Source of the DNA: Candidatus Avimuribaculum pullicola
Lineage (GTDB): Bacteria; Bacteroidota; Bacteroidia; Bacteroidales; Muribaculaceae
Length of the DNA: 64,000 nt
NCBI GenBank assembly: GCA_018716295.1
Contig: DVKC01000028.1
Span: forward strand, 1-64,000
Direction: 5' to 3'
Position 1 is the first letter of the stretch; every line of letters starts with the position of its first letter. The position numbers and the translations under genes are program-made. The notes under the pieces are model-generated. The model was not told where the DNA came from, ran no database searches, and saw only the letters and a list, made by a program, of their open reading frames with translations. Shown piece after piece: positions 17,503-26,746 of this stretch.

Positions 17503-17549
17503 CAGGAGATGCCATCACACACACAACGCCATGGCATCTCCTGTTTTTT
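17503..17549 (+). terminator. Terminator after the PBP gene
   Basis: A perfect 13-bp stem (CAGGAGATGCCAT/ATGGCATCTCCTG) with a 15-base loop is followed by TTTTTT. Confidence 0.9.
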
Positions 17550-17606
17550 GTTTCAATCCACAACGCCTCCACAAACAGCCTGTATGCAATTTCTCAAAGG
17601 CAAATA

Positions 17607-17637
17607 TTGCCAAGGCGACAGGAATATATTACCTTTG
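17607..17637 (+). promoter_or_regulatory. Promoter of pyruvate kinase
   Basis: -7 box TACCTTTG (17630-17637) with a TTG 20 bases upstream. The start codon lies 89 bases beyond, implying a leader of about 80 bases. Confidence 0.55.
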
Positions 17638-17726
17638 CACTAAAGTTAAAATGTAGCCGCAATTTTGGCCACACCATATTTTACGACTGGTAAAGAAAAG
17701 TCGCATTTGTTTTAGGTTTATACATT

Positions 17727-19214
17727 ATGAACAAATTTACAAAGATTGTAGCAACAATATCGGATAAACGTTGCGACAAAGAATTCATACAACAACTATT
17801 CGACAACGGGCTCAATGTAGTGCGCATGAACTCGGCACACATCAACCGTGAAGGGTTTGAAAAGATTATCGGGAACGTGCGTTCGGTGTCCGACCGCATA
17901 GGCATTCTGATGGACACAAAAGGCCCTGAAGTACGTACCACCACCAACATTAACGATGCCGACATCGATATCACCGAAGGTGACAAGGTAAAAGTAGTGG
18001 GCAATCCCGATGGCATCACCACTCACGACACAATATGCCTTTCATACCCACAAATTGCCGAAGACGTGCAGCCAGGCGCACACCTGCTTATCGATGACGG
18101 AGAACTCGACTTCGTGATTGACAGCATTGCCGATGGTACAATTTATTGCACAGCAAAGAATAGCGGTTCGCTCGGCTCACGCAAAAGTGTCAACATTCCA
18201 GGAGCAAAAATATGCTTGCCATCGCTCACGCAACGCGACATAGTGAACATACACACGGCAATCGACCTTGACATCGATTTCATCGCCCATTCTTTTGTAC
18301 GCACAAAGCAAGATGTCCTCGACATACAAGCAATACTCGACTCACGCGGCAGCCACATAAAAATCATTGCAAAAATCGAAAACCAAGAAGGGATTGACAA
18401 CTTCGACGAAATCCTTGAAGTTGCATACGGCGTGATGATTGCCCGCGGCGACCTTGGCATAGAAGTGCCTGCTGAAAAAATCCCGAGCATACAAAACGAC
18501 CTTATTAGCCGATGCATCGCCGCCCACAAACCAGTGATTGTGGCCACACAGATGTTACACTCGATGATTACAAGCCCGCGTCCGACACGTGCCGAAGTTT
18601 CAGACATCGCCAATGCCGTTTACCAACGTACCGATGCCTTGATGCTAAGCGGAGAAACTGCCTATGGCAAATACCCTATCGAAGCGATTTCAACAATGTC
18701 TTCTGTCGCCATCGAAGCCGAAAGCATCTTAAACAAAATGCCGCACAGCGACGAACACCACCCAAAGATGGAAAACGATGTGACTTCATTCCTTGCACAT
18801 CAAGCTGTAGATTCTGCCGAAGTGCTCGATACACGCGCCATCATAACTGACAGTTACACTGGACGCACGGCACGCTACATAGCCTCGTTCCGCGGAAAGA
18901 ACCCCACCCTGGCATTATGTTACTACAGCCATGTAATAAGGCAGCTGGCCCTTAGCTATGGCGTTTTCCCCGTATTCTTGGAACGGTCGGCAACTTCCCG
19001 TGAATACCTATATACTGGATTGAAACAACTTATCAACCTCGGGTTGCTCAAGGACGACTACTTGATTGCCTATATCGGCGGGGCATACGGCGAAGGACGA
19101 GGCACTTCATTCCTCGAAATCAACCGCGTGGGCGACATCCTATCCGACTATGATGCCTACCTGCTCCCCAACTTGGAATCATCAGCTACACGCGACATCA
19201 GCAAGCAGGGCTAA
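17727..19214 (+). CDS. pyk: Pyruvate kinase
   Basis: Last step of glycolysis, phosphoenolpyruvate to pyruvate with ATP formation. The 495-residue protein has the family landmarks in order: RMNSAHINREGFEKI, MDTKGPEVRTTT, IAKIENQEGIDNFDEI with the catalytic Lys, GVMIARGDLGIEVP, and ATQMLHSMITSPRPTRAEVS. An alpha/beta C-terminal allosteric domain follows. The N-terminus begins directly at the barrel (MNKFTKIVATISDKRCDKEF). Confidence 0.96.
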   Translation: MNKFTKIVATISDKRCDKEFIQQLFDNGLNVVRMNSAHINREGFEKIIGNVRSVSDRIGILMDTKGPEVRTTTNINDADIDITEGDKVKVVGNPDGITTHDTICLSYPQIAEDVQPGAHLLIDDGELDFVIDSIADGTIYCTAKNSGSLGSRKSVNIPGAKICLPSLTQRDIVNIHTAIDLDIDFIAHSFVRTKQDVLDIQAILDSRGSHIKIIAKIENQEGIDNFDEILEVAYGVMIARGDLGIEVPAEKIPSIQNDLISRCIAAHKPVIVATQMLHSMITSPRPTRAEVSDIANAVYQRTDALMLSGETAYGKYPIEAISTMSSVAIEAESILNKMPHSDEHHPKMENDVTSFLAHQAVDSAEVLDTRAIITDSYTGRTARYIASFRGKNPTLALCYYSHVIRQLALSYGVFPVFLERSATSREYLYTGLKQLINLGLLKDDYLIAYIGGAYGEGRGTSFLEINRVGDILSDYDAYLLPNLESSATRDISKQG

Positions 19215-19253
19215 AAGGCCATTGCAACTGCCACTTTGCAAGAGAATTTATTG

Positions 19254-19261
19254 TAACTTTG
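19254..19261 (+). promoter_or_regulatory. -7 box upstream of the C1 peptidase
   Basis: TAACTTTG matches the consensus, 31 bases ahead of the start codon. Confidence 0.5.
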
Positions 19262-19292
19262 CAACTGCAAAACCAATAAAACTTTATTATTC

Positions 19293-20498
19293 ATGAAATC
19301 TATTAAATTCATAGCGTCGGCTCTTGCATTGTGCATGGCAGCCAACGCGTGGGCCGATGACAATGGAGTGGTTATACCCGACAGCACCGGCTTCAAATTC
19401 ACCGATGTAAAAATTGTCAAGACCACACCAGTCCGCGACCAAAACCAATCGGGGACATGCTGGTGCTTCTCGGGCGACACTTTCCTTGAAAGCGAAATAA
19501 TGGGCGCCCAAAATGGACGTGAAGTCGATTTGTCGGAAATGTACACCGTGAGAATGTGCTACGAAGAAAAAGCTCTACGATACGTGCGCATGTATGGTCA
19601 AGTCAACTTCGCCGAAGGCGGTGGATTGCTCGATGTGCCTTACATCATTCGTCGCTACGGAGCAATGCCCGAGGAGGCTTATTCTGGGTTGAATTACGGT
19701 GAAGACTCACACGATCACACCGAACTTATCGCGACACTTACTGCTTACTTGCAAAGCGTATGCCGCGGGAAAAAATTATCGACCGCATGGTTTGAAGGTT
19801 TCAAAGGCATTCTTGACGCATACTTTGGTGAAGTTCCCGAAACATTCACATACAATGGGAAAACCTATACGCCGCAATCATACGCACAGTCACTCAATCT
19901 TGACCTCGACAATTACGTGGCTCTGACTTCATTCACACATCACCCATTCTACAGCCCGTTTGTACTCGAAGTTCCCGACAACTGGTGTTTCGGTTTGTAC
20001 ATGAATATTCCGCTTGATGAGCTTAAGGCTGTCATCGACAATTCGCTCAACAATGGTCATGCCATACTGTGGGCTGCCGACGTTAGCGAAGATGGATTCA
20101 ACTTCCGTCGCGGCTATGCCTTGATGCCCAAGGAAAAAACCGAGGCCGATATGACCAACGAGGAACGCAGCGAATGGCAACAAATCAGCGACAAGGAACG
20201 CAAAAGCCGTGCAAAAGACATCAAAGGCCCAGTTGACGAAATAGAAGTAACACAAGAATTGCGCCAAGAGATGTTTGACCGCCAACTCACCACCGACGAC
20301 CATGGAATGGTAATCGTGGGCATTGCCACCGATCAGAATGGCAAACGCTACTACAAGGTGCAGAACTCATGGAACACCAACCAACTATACGGCGGATTCT
20401 TCTACGTTTCCGAACCCTATTTGCTTGCCAAGACCATGAGCATCCTTGTCAACAAGACAACAATCCCGTCCGACATAAAATCCAAAATTGCCATGTAA
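19293..20498 (+). CDS. Exported C1-family cysteine peptidase (aminopeptidase C/bleomycin hydrolase type)
   Basis: A papain-fold aminopeptidase of 401 residues. An N-terminal signal peptide (MKSIKFIASALALCMAANAW, cut near Ala-Asp) implies export to the periplasm or beyond, unlike the cytoplasmic Gram-positive PepC. The oxyanion Gln and catalytic Cys lie in QNQSGTCWCFSGDTFLESE near residue 55, the catalytic His in DDHGMVIVG near residue 338, and the Asn in VQNSWNTNQ near residue 361. A charged, Glu/Lys-rich loop (about residues 285-325) precedes the His. It probably trims peptides taken up or released by the cell. Confidence 0.9.
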   Translation: MKSIKFIASALALCMAANAWADDNGVVIPDSTGFKFTDVKIVKTTPVRDQNQSGTCWCFSGDTFLESEIMGAQNGREVDLSEMYTVRMCYEEKALRYVRMYGQVNFAEGGGLLDVPYIIRRYGAMPEEAYSGLNYGEDSHDHTELIATLTAYLQSVCRGKKLSTAWFEGFKGILDAYFGEVPETFTYNGKTYTPQSYAQSLNLDLDNYVALTSFTHHPFYSPFVLEVPDNWCFGLYMNIPLDELKAVIDNSLNNGHAILWAADVSEDGFNFRRGYALMPKEKTEADMTNEERSEWQQISDKERKSRAKDIKGPVDEIEVTQELRQEMFDRQLTTDDHGMVIVGIATDQNGKRYYKVQNSWNTNQLYGGFFYVSEPYLLAKTMSILVNKTTIPSDIKSKIAM

Positions 20499-20523
20499 CG
20501 CAATTTTCATACACTTTGTTACA

Positions 20524-20571
20524 AAATCGGCCATCAGACACACACCATTATGGATGTCTGATGGCCGATTT
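20524..20571. terminator. Bidirectional terminator between C1 peptidase and nucleoside phosphorylase
   Basis: A perfect 17-bp stem (AAATCGGCCATCAGACA and its complement) with a 14-base loop. A-rich and T-rich flanks on both sides suit termination of both convergent genes. Confidence 0.85.
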
Positions 20572-20609
20572 GCTAAACGCGCATTTTGCGGCCCGGTGAC
20601 CTTTTGGGT

Positions 20610-21482
20610 TCAAATGCGATCAAGAACCATTTGTACCAAATCTTTTATAGGCGACTTGTAATTAGACGTTGCATTGCCAGCAAGCCTGTTAGCAATAATG
20701 GCACACACCGTCATTGTCTTATGCCCGAACATCTTGCCCAAGCCTTGCAAAGCTGCGCTTTCCATTTCATAATTTGTAATGCGGTAGTCTTTGTAACGGA
20801 ATGCCTCTATCTTACTATTTATTTGAGGATCGGCAAGTTGCAATCTTAACTGCCGTCCCTGTGGCCCATAAAAACCATTAGCCGATATAGTACAACCACG
20901 TTTCATGTCATCACGACCTATGCGTTCCACAAGTTCGGGATCGGCATCAACTACATAAGGTTTTGCCCATAATGGATTCCAGCCCACAGTTGCGCAAAAA
21001 TTATGTTCAAAGTCAAGATCACACACCTTGTTACGGTCGGCATAGAAGTTAATCACACCATCAAATCCGATGCCTTTCTGGGCAATCACAAAAGTACCAA
21101 CAGGCAAATCGGGCTGCAAGCCTCCCGAAGTTCCCACACGCACAACCGTCAATTGCCTAAACGAGTCTTTTATCTGCCGTGTGGAAAAATCAATATTGGC
21201 AAGGGCATCCAATTCGTTCATCACAATGTCGATATTGTCACCGCCAATTCCATGTGACAAGCACATTATATGCTTCCCGCCATACGTCCCCGCTATCGTG
21301 TGAAATTCACGCGAAGATACATCATAATCGATACTGTCGAAAAACGATGCCACCATATCTACCCTGGCCGGGTCGCCTACAACGATGATATTATCCCTCA
21401 ACTGTTCGGGACGCAAGTGCAAGTGGAATATGCTACCATCATCATTGATTATCATTTCAGAACTTTCAATCGATTTTTTCAT
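20610..21482 (-). CDS. Nucleoside phosphorylase (uridine phosphorylase-like)
   Basis: Cytoplasmic phosphorolysis of nucleosides, releasing the base and ribose-1-phosphate. The 290-residue protein has the PNP/UDP family features IIVVGDPARVDMVASFF, VRVGTSGGLQPDLPVGTFVI and YEMESAALQGLGKMFGHKTM, the last carrying the ribose-binding Glu-Met-Glu-type region. It resembles the uridine phosphorylase branch, but substrate preference is not certain. It starts one base after dapA ends, so the two are cotranscribed; no functional link between them is obvious. Confidence 0.85.
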   Translation of the reverse strand: MKKSIESSEMIINDDGSIFHLHLRPEQLRDNIIVVGDPARVDMVASFFDSIDYDVSSREFHTIAGTYGGKHIMCLSHGIGGDNIDIVMNELDALANIDFSTRQIKDSFRQLTVVRVGTSGGLQPDLPVGTFVIAQKGIGFDGVINFYADRNKVCDLDFEHNFCATVGWNPLWAKPYVVDADPELVERIGRDDMKRGCTISANGFYGPQGRQLRLQLADPQINSKIEAFRYKDYRITNYEMESAALQGLGKMFGHKTMTVCAIIANRLAGNATSNYKSPIKDLVQMVLDRI

Positions 21483-21483
21483 G

Positions 21484-22377
21484 TCAACTAATTGAATTTA
21501 GATTATTAAGAACTGTCTTGATTTTCTCATACGTAGTGATGCGTGTAGGCACAAGAGGCAACCGCAATTCATTTTCAATAAATCCCATTGCATTCAGCAA
21601 GCATTTCACGCCAGCAGGATTGCCATCGACAAAAAGCAAGCTGAACAACTCGGTGAAGCGATGGTGTATCTCGCGTGCATGTGCATAATCGCCATTCAAT
21701 GCCAGACGCACCATGCGGCTGAATTCACGCGGGAAAGCATTGCCTATGACCGATATTACACCCACTGCACCAAGCGTGATGAGCGGGAACGTAATACCAT
21801 CATCACCCGATATTACCATGAAGTCGGATGGCTTGTTTTTTATTATTTCATCCATTTGGGCAATATTGCCCGAGGCCTCTTTCACGCCCACTATATTTTC
21901 AAATTCACGAGCCAGGCGCAAGCACACCTCAGGCGACATATTCACCCCTGTGCGTCCTGGCACATTATACAAGATTACTGGCAACGGGCTTGCAGTGGCT
22001 ATTGCCTTGTAATGCTGGTATATCCCTTCTTGCGAAGGTTTGTTGTAATATGGCACTACCGACAATATGGCATCAAAAGCCGACAAATCGAGTGTTTTTG
22101 CTGCCTCAACAATTGCCATGGTATTGTTCCCACCAAGTCCGAGAACCATTGGAACACGACCATGCACACGCTCGGCGACAAAATGCCGCACTTGCGCCTG
22201 CTCGTCAGGCGTAAGTGTCGCCGTTTCGGCTGTGGTTCCCAACACCACAAGGTAATCTATGCCGCTACGTATCTGATACTCAAGCAAACGAGCGAGCGAG
22301 TCAAAGTCTATTGACTTATCTTTATGGAATGGGGTTATCAATGCAACGCCCATGCCTTTTAAGTTAATGCGAGCCAT
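21484..22377 (-). CDS. dapA: 4-hydroxy-tetrahydrodipicolinate synthase
   Basis: Condenses pyruvate with aspartate semialdehyde, the first committed step toward diaminopimelate and lysine. The 297-residue TIM barrel shows LVVLGTTAETATLTPDEQ near residue 43, the Tyr of ILYNVPGRTGVN near residue 138, and the Schiff-base Lys in GVKEASGNIAQM near residue 167. aspartate kinase and lysA lie a few kb away, so this region gathers much of the DAP/lysine route. Confidence 0.95.
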   Translation of the reverse strand: MARINLKGMGVALITPFHKDKSIDFDSLARLLEYQIRSGIDYLVVLGTTAETATLTPDEQAQVRHFVAERVHGRVPMVLGLGGNNTMAIVEAAKTLDLSAFDAILSVVPYYNKPSQEGIYQHYKAIATASPLPVILYNVPGRTGVNMSPEVCLRLAREFENIVGVKEASGNIAQMDEIIKNKPSDFMVISGDDGITFPLITLGAVGVISVIGNAFPREFSRMVRLALNGDYAHAREIHHRFTELFSLLFVDGNPAGVKCLLNAMGFIENELRLPLVPTRITTYEKIKTVLNNLNSIS

Positions 22378-22472
22378 TATGGTGCAGTTATATTTTATTT
22401 ATTGAAACATCAGCCACTTTTAGGCACGATGTTTGAATTATCCTTAAATAAAAACTTTTAAATAATTACGTT

Positions 22473-22769
22473 ATGAACAATTTTGAAACACTTATCTCGG
22501 GAGAAAAGCCCGTACTGGTAGATTTCTATGCCGAATGGTGCCGTCCGTGCCAAGTAATGGCTCCGATACTGGAAGAAGTAAAATCCCAAATTGGCGACAA
22601 AGCCACTATTATCAAAATCAATGTTGACGAAAATCGCGACTTGACCGCACAATACGGCATCCAATCGATTCCAACCTTGTTCATCTTCAAGCAGGGACAA
22701 ATAGTGTGGCAAGCATCGGGGGTACAAAGCCGGGCCACGGTTGCTACAGCTTTAAAGCAATTTATTTAA
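22473..22769 (+). CDS. Thioredoxin
   Basis: A 98-residue thioredoxin-fold protein without signal peptide, so a cytoplasmic dithiol reductant. The active site is EWCRPCQVMAPI near residue 24, a WCRPC variant in place of the usual WCGPC, which is likely to alter redox potential slightly. The conserved cis-Pro follows in SIPTLFIFKQG. It is monocistronic, followed by a hairpin terminator. Confidence 0.93.
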   Translation: MNNFETLISGEKPVLVDFYAEWCRPCQVMAPILEEVKSQIGDKATIIKINVDENRDLTAQYGIQSIPTLFIFKQGQIVWQASGVQSRATVATALKQFI

Positions 22770-22801
22770 TCCTCCGCCCTACATACACATATCGGGTGAT
22801 T

Positions 22802-22837
22802 AAAAGCCAGTCATATATGCCATGGCTGGCTTTTGTT
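22802..22837. terminator. Bidirectional terminator between thioredoxin and lysA
   Basis: AAAAGCCAG pairs with CTGGCTTTT; the A/T ends give a T tract in both directions. Confidence 0.7.
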
Positions 22838-22851
22838 TTACCCGTTTCTTA

Positions 22852-24006
22852 TTAATCGTGCGAAAAATACGACTTCGGCAGATTACGGCAATTATATTGC
22901 ATGGCCATAACCTCGCCGTATGCGCCAGCCGAACGTAATGCTATCATATCGCCACGATGTGTGCATGGCAATGCCTCATCTGTAGCAAACTTGTCGCTTG
23001 ATTCACAAATGGGCCCAACAATATCATATTGCATCAACTCGGCTGACGACGATGTAATATTCTCGGCCACATGATGTGCCTGGTAAAGTGCCGGGCGAAT
23101 AAGGTCGGTCATACCAGCATCGACAATCACAAAATTGCGCTTCGTGCCCTCTTTCACATACAATACGCGTGTGATAAGTGAACCGCACTGCCCTACTATA
23201 GAACGACCAAGTTCAAAGTGCAATTCTTGCCCCGGGCGCAACTTCAAGTGCTGTTTGAAAGTGTCGAAATATCCCTTGAAATTAGGTATCGGATTGCCAT
23301 CGGGATTATCATAGTCAATACCAAGTCCACCACCCACATTAATAATCTTGAAAGATATGCCACGAGCCTCAAAATGCTCTTGCAACTCGTTGATGCGGTT
23401 GCACAACATTTCATAAGGCTTGAAGTCGAGCAATTGCGAACCTATGTGGAAGTGCAAACCTATCAAATTAACATCGGGCATAGACATAGCCTTATCCACA
23501 GCCTTGTCGAGTTGTTCCAAGTTGATACCAAACTTATTTTCACTCAGACCAGTGGTTATATATTCATGCGTATGGGCATCAATATTGGGATTTACCCTCA
23601 AAGCAACATTTGCCACCTTGCCTTTTGTTGCAGCTATTTCATTGATAACTGCCAGTTCAGGCATCGACTCCACGTTGAAACAAAATATATCGTGGTTCAC
23701 ACCAAGCCCTATTTCTTGGTCGGTCTTGCCAACACCTGCAAATGCTATAGAATCGCCCTTAAACCCTGCAGCAAGTGCGGCAACAATCTCGCCGCCGCTC
23801 ACGCAGTCGATCGACAAGCCAGCCTCCTTTATTTCGTGCATGATGCGCTGATTGGCATTGGCTTTGACAGCATAATGCACTTTATAAGGCAACCCTTTTA
23901 TGCACGTTTTCAACTCATGCAAGGTAGCCCTCAACAAGTCCATATCGTAGTAATAGAACGGCGTAGCATAATGCTTGAAAGCGTCTATTGGGAATATTGT
24001 TCTCAT
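22852..24006 (-). CDS. lysA: Diaminopimelate decarboxylase
   Basis: PLP enzyme converting meso-diaminopimelate to lysine. The 384-residue fold-type III protein has the PLP lysine in VHYAVKANANQRI near residue 48, HFHIGSQLLDF, NVGGGLGIDYD binding the phosphate, and GPICESSDKFA near the C-terminus with the substrate-site Cys-Glu. It begins 20 bases after aspartate kinase on the same strand, forming a lysC-lysA unit. Confidence 0.95.
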   Translation of the reverse strand: MRTIFPIDAFKHYATPFYYYDMDLLRATLHELKTCIKGLPYKVHYAVKANANQRIMHEIKEAGLSIDCVSGGEIVAALAAGFKGDSIAFAGVGKTDQEIGLGVNHDIFCFNVESMPELAVINEIAATKGKVANVALRVNPNIDAHTHEYITTGLSENKFGINLEQLDKAVDKAMSMPDVNLIGLHFHIGSQLLDFKPYEMLCNRINELQEHFEARGISFKIINVGGGLGIDYDNPDGNPIPNFKGYFDTFKQHLKLRPGQELHFELGRSIVGQCGSLITRVLYVKEGTKRNFVIVDAGMTDLIRPALYQAHHVAENITSSSAELMQYDIVGPICESSDKFATDEALPCTHRGDMIALRSAGAYGEVMAMQYNCRNLPKSYFSHD

Positions 24007-24026
24007 ATTTATTGTGTAACAGCTTG

Positions 24027-25352
24027 TTATTTCTTGTTTTTAAACAGGTGGTCGCTTAACAGGTTCAAAGCCCTCACTTTGTCTTTCTTGCTCACGAGGA
24101 ACGATATGTTGAAATTGCTTCCGCCATAAGAAATCATTCTCACAGGAATGTCTTTCAGCGCATCAAGGGCTGCCGCTTCAATGCCCTTGTTCTGCCATTC
24201 CAAATCCCCAACGACACATATTATCACCATGTCACGGTCAATAGTGACAGTACCGAATTTTTTCAAGTCGTCAAGTATATTGTCGATATTCTTTTCGCTA
24301 TCGATTGTTACCGATACGCCCACTTCAGACGTCGCAATCATATCGATAGGAGTCTTATACGTTTCAAATATCTCAAACACCTTGCGCAAGAAACCATAAG
24401 CCAACAGCATACGTCCCGATTTTATCTTTATCGCCGTGATGTTGTCCTTGGCAGCCACAGCCTTCACCCCGTGTGGAGCTGTAGTGTTATAGATAAGCGT
24501 ACCTTTGGCCTCAGGCGACATTGTATTCAACAACCTTACAGGTATATTGTTCAGCTTGGCTGGCAACACACAGGTAGGATGCAGTATCTTTGCACCGAAA
24601 TATGCAAGTTCGGCAGCTTCCTCGAAATGCAATTCGTCAACAGGATCGGTACCCTCCACATAACGTGGGTCGTTGTTGTGCATGCCGTCTATATCAGTCC
24701 ATATTTCTATCTCCTCGGCATTTATAGCAGCTCCTATGAGCGATGCACTATAATCACTGCCGCCACGTTGCAAATTATCAATCTCACCGTATGCATTGCG
24801 GCAAATGAAGCCTTGTGTTATATATACCTCGGCTTCGGCAAACTTCGCCAACAGTGCGCTCAATTTCTGTTTAATATACAAGCTGTCGGGTTCTCCATTT
24901 TTGTCGGTACGCATATAATCAAGTGCTGGCAGCATTACCGATTTAACACCCAACGACTGCAAGTATATATTCATCATCGCCGTTGACATCAATTCACCTT
25001 GAGCCAAGATTTCTTTCTCCTCAAATACAGTGAACAAGTCCTTGGTAAACGAGCGCATGTAATTGAAACAAGCCTTGACTTCGGTTGCTGCAGCTTCATA
25101 CGCCTGGGCATTGTCGGCAAACAGCTCTTGAAGCGTCAAGTTATACTTCTTTTCCAATGCGTTGATAGTTTCTTTTGCACCATCTATATTGTGTTTATAA
25201 AGATAGTCCGAAATCTCCACAAGCGTGTTGGTCGTCCCCGACATGGCCGACAATACAACGATGTTCTTGCCTCTCTCGACTATTAGTTTGGCTACATTTT
25301 TAATTCTTTCAGCCGAGCCGACTGAAGTACCTCCAAATTTAAGAACTTTCAT
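24027..25352 (-). CDS. lysC: Monofunctional aspartate kinase
   Basis: Phosphorylates aspartate, entering the pathway for lysine, threonine and methionine. The 441-residue protein opens with the kinase signature VLKFGGTSVGSAERIKNV, has RGGSDYSASLIGAA and EIWTDIDGMHNNDPR in the catalytic domain, and ends with a tandem ACT regulatory region (about residues 300-441) containing FLRKVFEIFETYKTPIDM and SYGGSNFNISFLV. Pairing with lysA suggests feedback by lysine, although the effector cannot be read from the sequence. Confidence 0.94.
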   Translation of the reverse strand: MKVLKFGGTSVGSAERIKNVAKLIVERGKNIVVLSAMSGTTNTLVEISDYLYKHNIDGAKETINALEKKYNLTLQELFADNAQAYEAAATEVKACFNYMRSFTKDLFTVFEEKEILAQGELMSTAMMNIYLQSLGVKSVMLPALDYMRTDKNGEPDSLYIKQKLSALLAKFAEAEVYITQGFICRNAYGEIDNLQRGGSDYSASLIGAAINAEEIEIWTDIDGMHNNDPRYVEGTDPVDELHFEEAAELAYFGAKILHPTCVLPAKLNNIPVRLLNTMSPEAKGTLIYNTTAPHGVKAVAAKDNITAIKIKSGRMLLAYGFLRKVFEIFETYKTPIDMIATSEVGVSVTIDSEKNIDNILDDLKKFGTVTIDRDMVIICVVGDLEWQNKGIEAAALDALKDIPVRMISYGGSNFNISFLVSKKDKVRALNLLSDHLFKNKK

Positions 25353-25382
25353 TGGCTATTGAATAAATAATTATTTGATTTA

Positions 25383-25411
25383 CAAAGTTACTACATAAAT
25401 TCCCGGCGCAA
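25383..25411 (-). promoter_or_regulatory. Promoter of lysC-lysA
   Basis: Minus-strand TAACTTTG (25390-25383) is an exact -7 box with a TTG 18 bases upstream. Confidence 0.5.
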
Positions 25412-25499
25412 CCTTGCCAAAGGCAAAAAAACCTTAACAGGCCGACACTTTTCACGGTGCGACTCTGTCATTGTAAGGCAAAATCACACCGCGATGATA

Positions 25500-25538
25500 C
25501 AAGTTGCAATGCACACGCCGGTGCGTTAATGCAACTTG
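25500..25538 (-). terminator. Nested hairpin overlapping the ddl stop codon
   Basis: CAAGTTGCA/TGCAACTTG (9 bp) encloses GCAC/GTGC. One arm is formed by the last codons of ddl. There is no T tract, so Rho-independent termination is not assured. Confidence 0.4.
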
Positions 25539-26710
25539 GTTTTACTTCCCTTTATGCCACCGGCACCGAGATTGAAAATATTGTGGTCATACGAAACAGT
25601 TTTCATGCCCTGTTCACGTTTACGCTTGATGGCCAGCTCTACAAGGCGATCCATCAATTGCGTGAAACTGATTCCACTTGCTTCCCACAAATAGAACGAT
25701 AATGACCCTGGAATGGTGTTGATTTCGTTCACGTATATGTCGCGCGTAGCACGGTCTATAATCATGTCAACACGGCTTACGCCATGGCACGACAATACTC
25801 TGAACGTTTCACGGGCAAGGAATTGAATTCGTTCGGTTTCAGACTGCGGCAATTCGGCAGGTATTCGTTTTTGGGCAGCTTGCATACCCTTTGCGCCCTT
25901 AGTCCCACCGACATACTTGTCTTCATACGACAATATTTCTCCACTTTTGATAGGCTCTTCAAGCACCGATGCTTGGCATTCGTCACAAACACCAAGTACC
26001 GAGCAATTAATTTCCTGCAAGTCCTCAACCATGTCTTCCACGATAATGCGTGTCGTGTATATTTCGGCACCGTCAACTTTCTCAATCAGCTCCTCGCGAT
26101 TACGAGCACGACCAATACCTACGCTCGATCCAAGATTTGCAGGCTTTACAATCACCGGATATCCTATTTCATTTTCAATGCGTGAAATCAATTCATCACG
26201 CTTGGCAAACCATTCTTTGTCGGTAAACCATACGAAATCTACCACAGGAATGCCACACGAGCGCAGTATCATTTTCATCGTGATTTTATCCATGCCATTG
26301 GCACTCGACACAGTGTTACAACCTGCATAGGGAATGCCTATGGTTTCAAGCACGCCTTCAAAAATACCATCTTCACCATTCGAGCCATGAAGCACTGGAA
26401 TCACCACATCAAGGTGCTTGAGCACTCCCGAGCCGAAAAGGCTTTGTTTCTTTTTATACAAGTTGTAATCGCCGAAAATCGGTTTCATATACACCTCTTC
26501 TACACGGGCAAGCAGGTCGGGAATGTTACGGTAATTCTGTATGTCGAGTAATGCCTCGCCAGTGTACCATTTCCCTTGCTTGGAAATATATATGGGAATT
26601 ACGTCATATTTCTCCGCATCAATTGCATGCATGGCTTGAGAAGCCGAAATTACCGAAATCTCATGTTCGGTCGAACGGCCTCCGAAAAATACGCCAATAG
26701 TTGTTTTCAT
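25526..26710 (-). CDS. ddl: D-alanine--D-alanine ligase
   Basis: ATP-grasp ligase making the D-Ala-D-Ala terminus of peptidoglycan precursors. The 394-residue protein has VFFGGRSTEHEISVISA at the start, LHGSNGEDGIFEGVLE, PVIVKPANLGSSVGIG and the C-terminal NEINTIPGSLSFYLWEASG that binds Mg and substrate. It is longer than the E. coli enzymes, with an extra basic tail of about 35 residues after the ATP-grasp core. It lies behind murF in the same operon, matching consecutive steps of the pathway. Confidence 0.95.
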   Translation of the reverse strand: MKTTIGVFFGGRSTEHEISVISASQAMHAIDAEKYDVIPIYISKQGKWYTGEALLDIQNYRNIPDLLARVEEVYMKPIFGDYNLYKKKQSLFGSGVLKHLDVVIPVLHGSNGEDGIFEGVLETIGIPYAGCNTVSSANGMDKITMKMILRSCGIPVVDFVWFTDKEWFAKRDELISRIENEIGYPVIVKPANLGSSVGIGRARNREELIEKVDGAEIYTTRIIVEDMVEDLQEINCSVLGVCDECQASVLEEPIKSGEILSYEDKYVGGTKGAKGMQAAQKRIPAELPQSETERIQFLARETFRVLSCHGVSRVDMIIDRATRDIYVNEINTIPGSLSFYLWEASGISFTQLMDRLVELAIKRKREQGMKTVSYDHNIFNLGAGGIKGSKTKLH

Positions 26711-26746
26711 TACTGTCTTATATGTTTTTGCTTTTTATTTTGGTGC

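Noticed and set aside
25353-25525. Lysine riboswitch near lysC
   Set aside because: The lysC leader after its promoter is only about 25 bases, far too short for the lysine aptamer, and no conserved core was seen.
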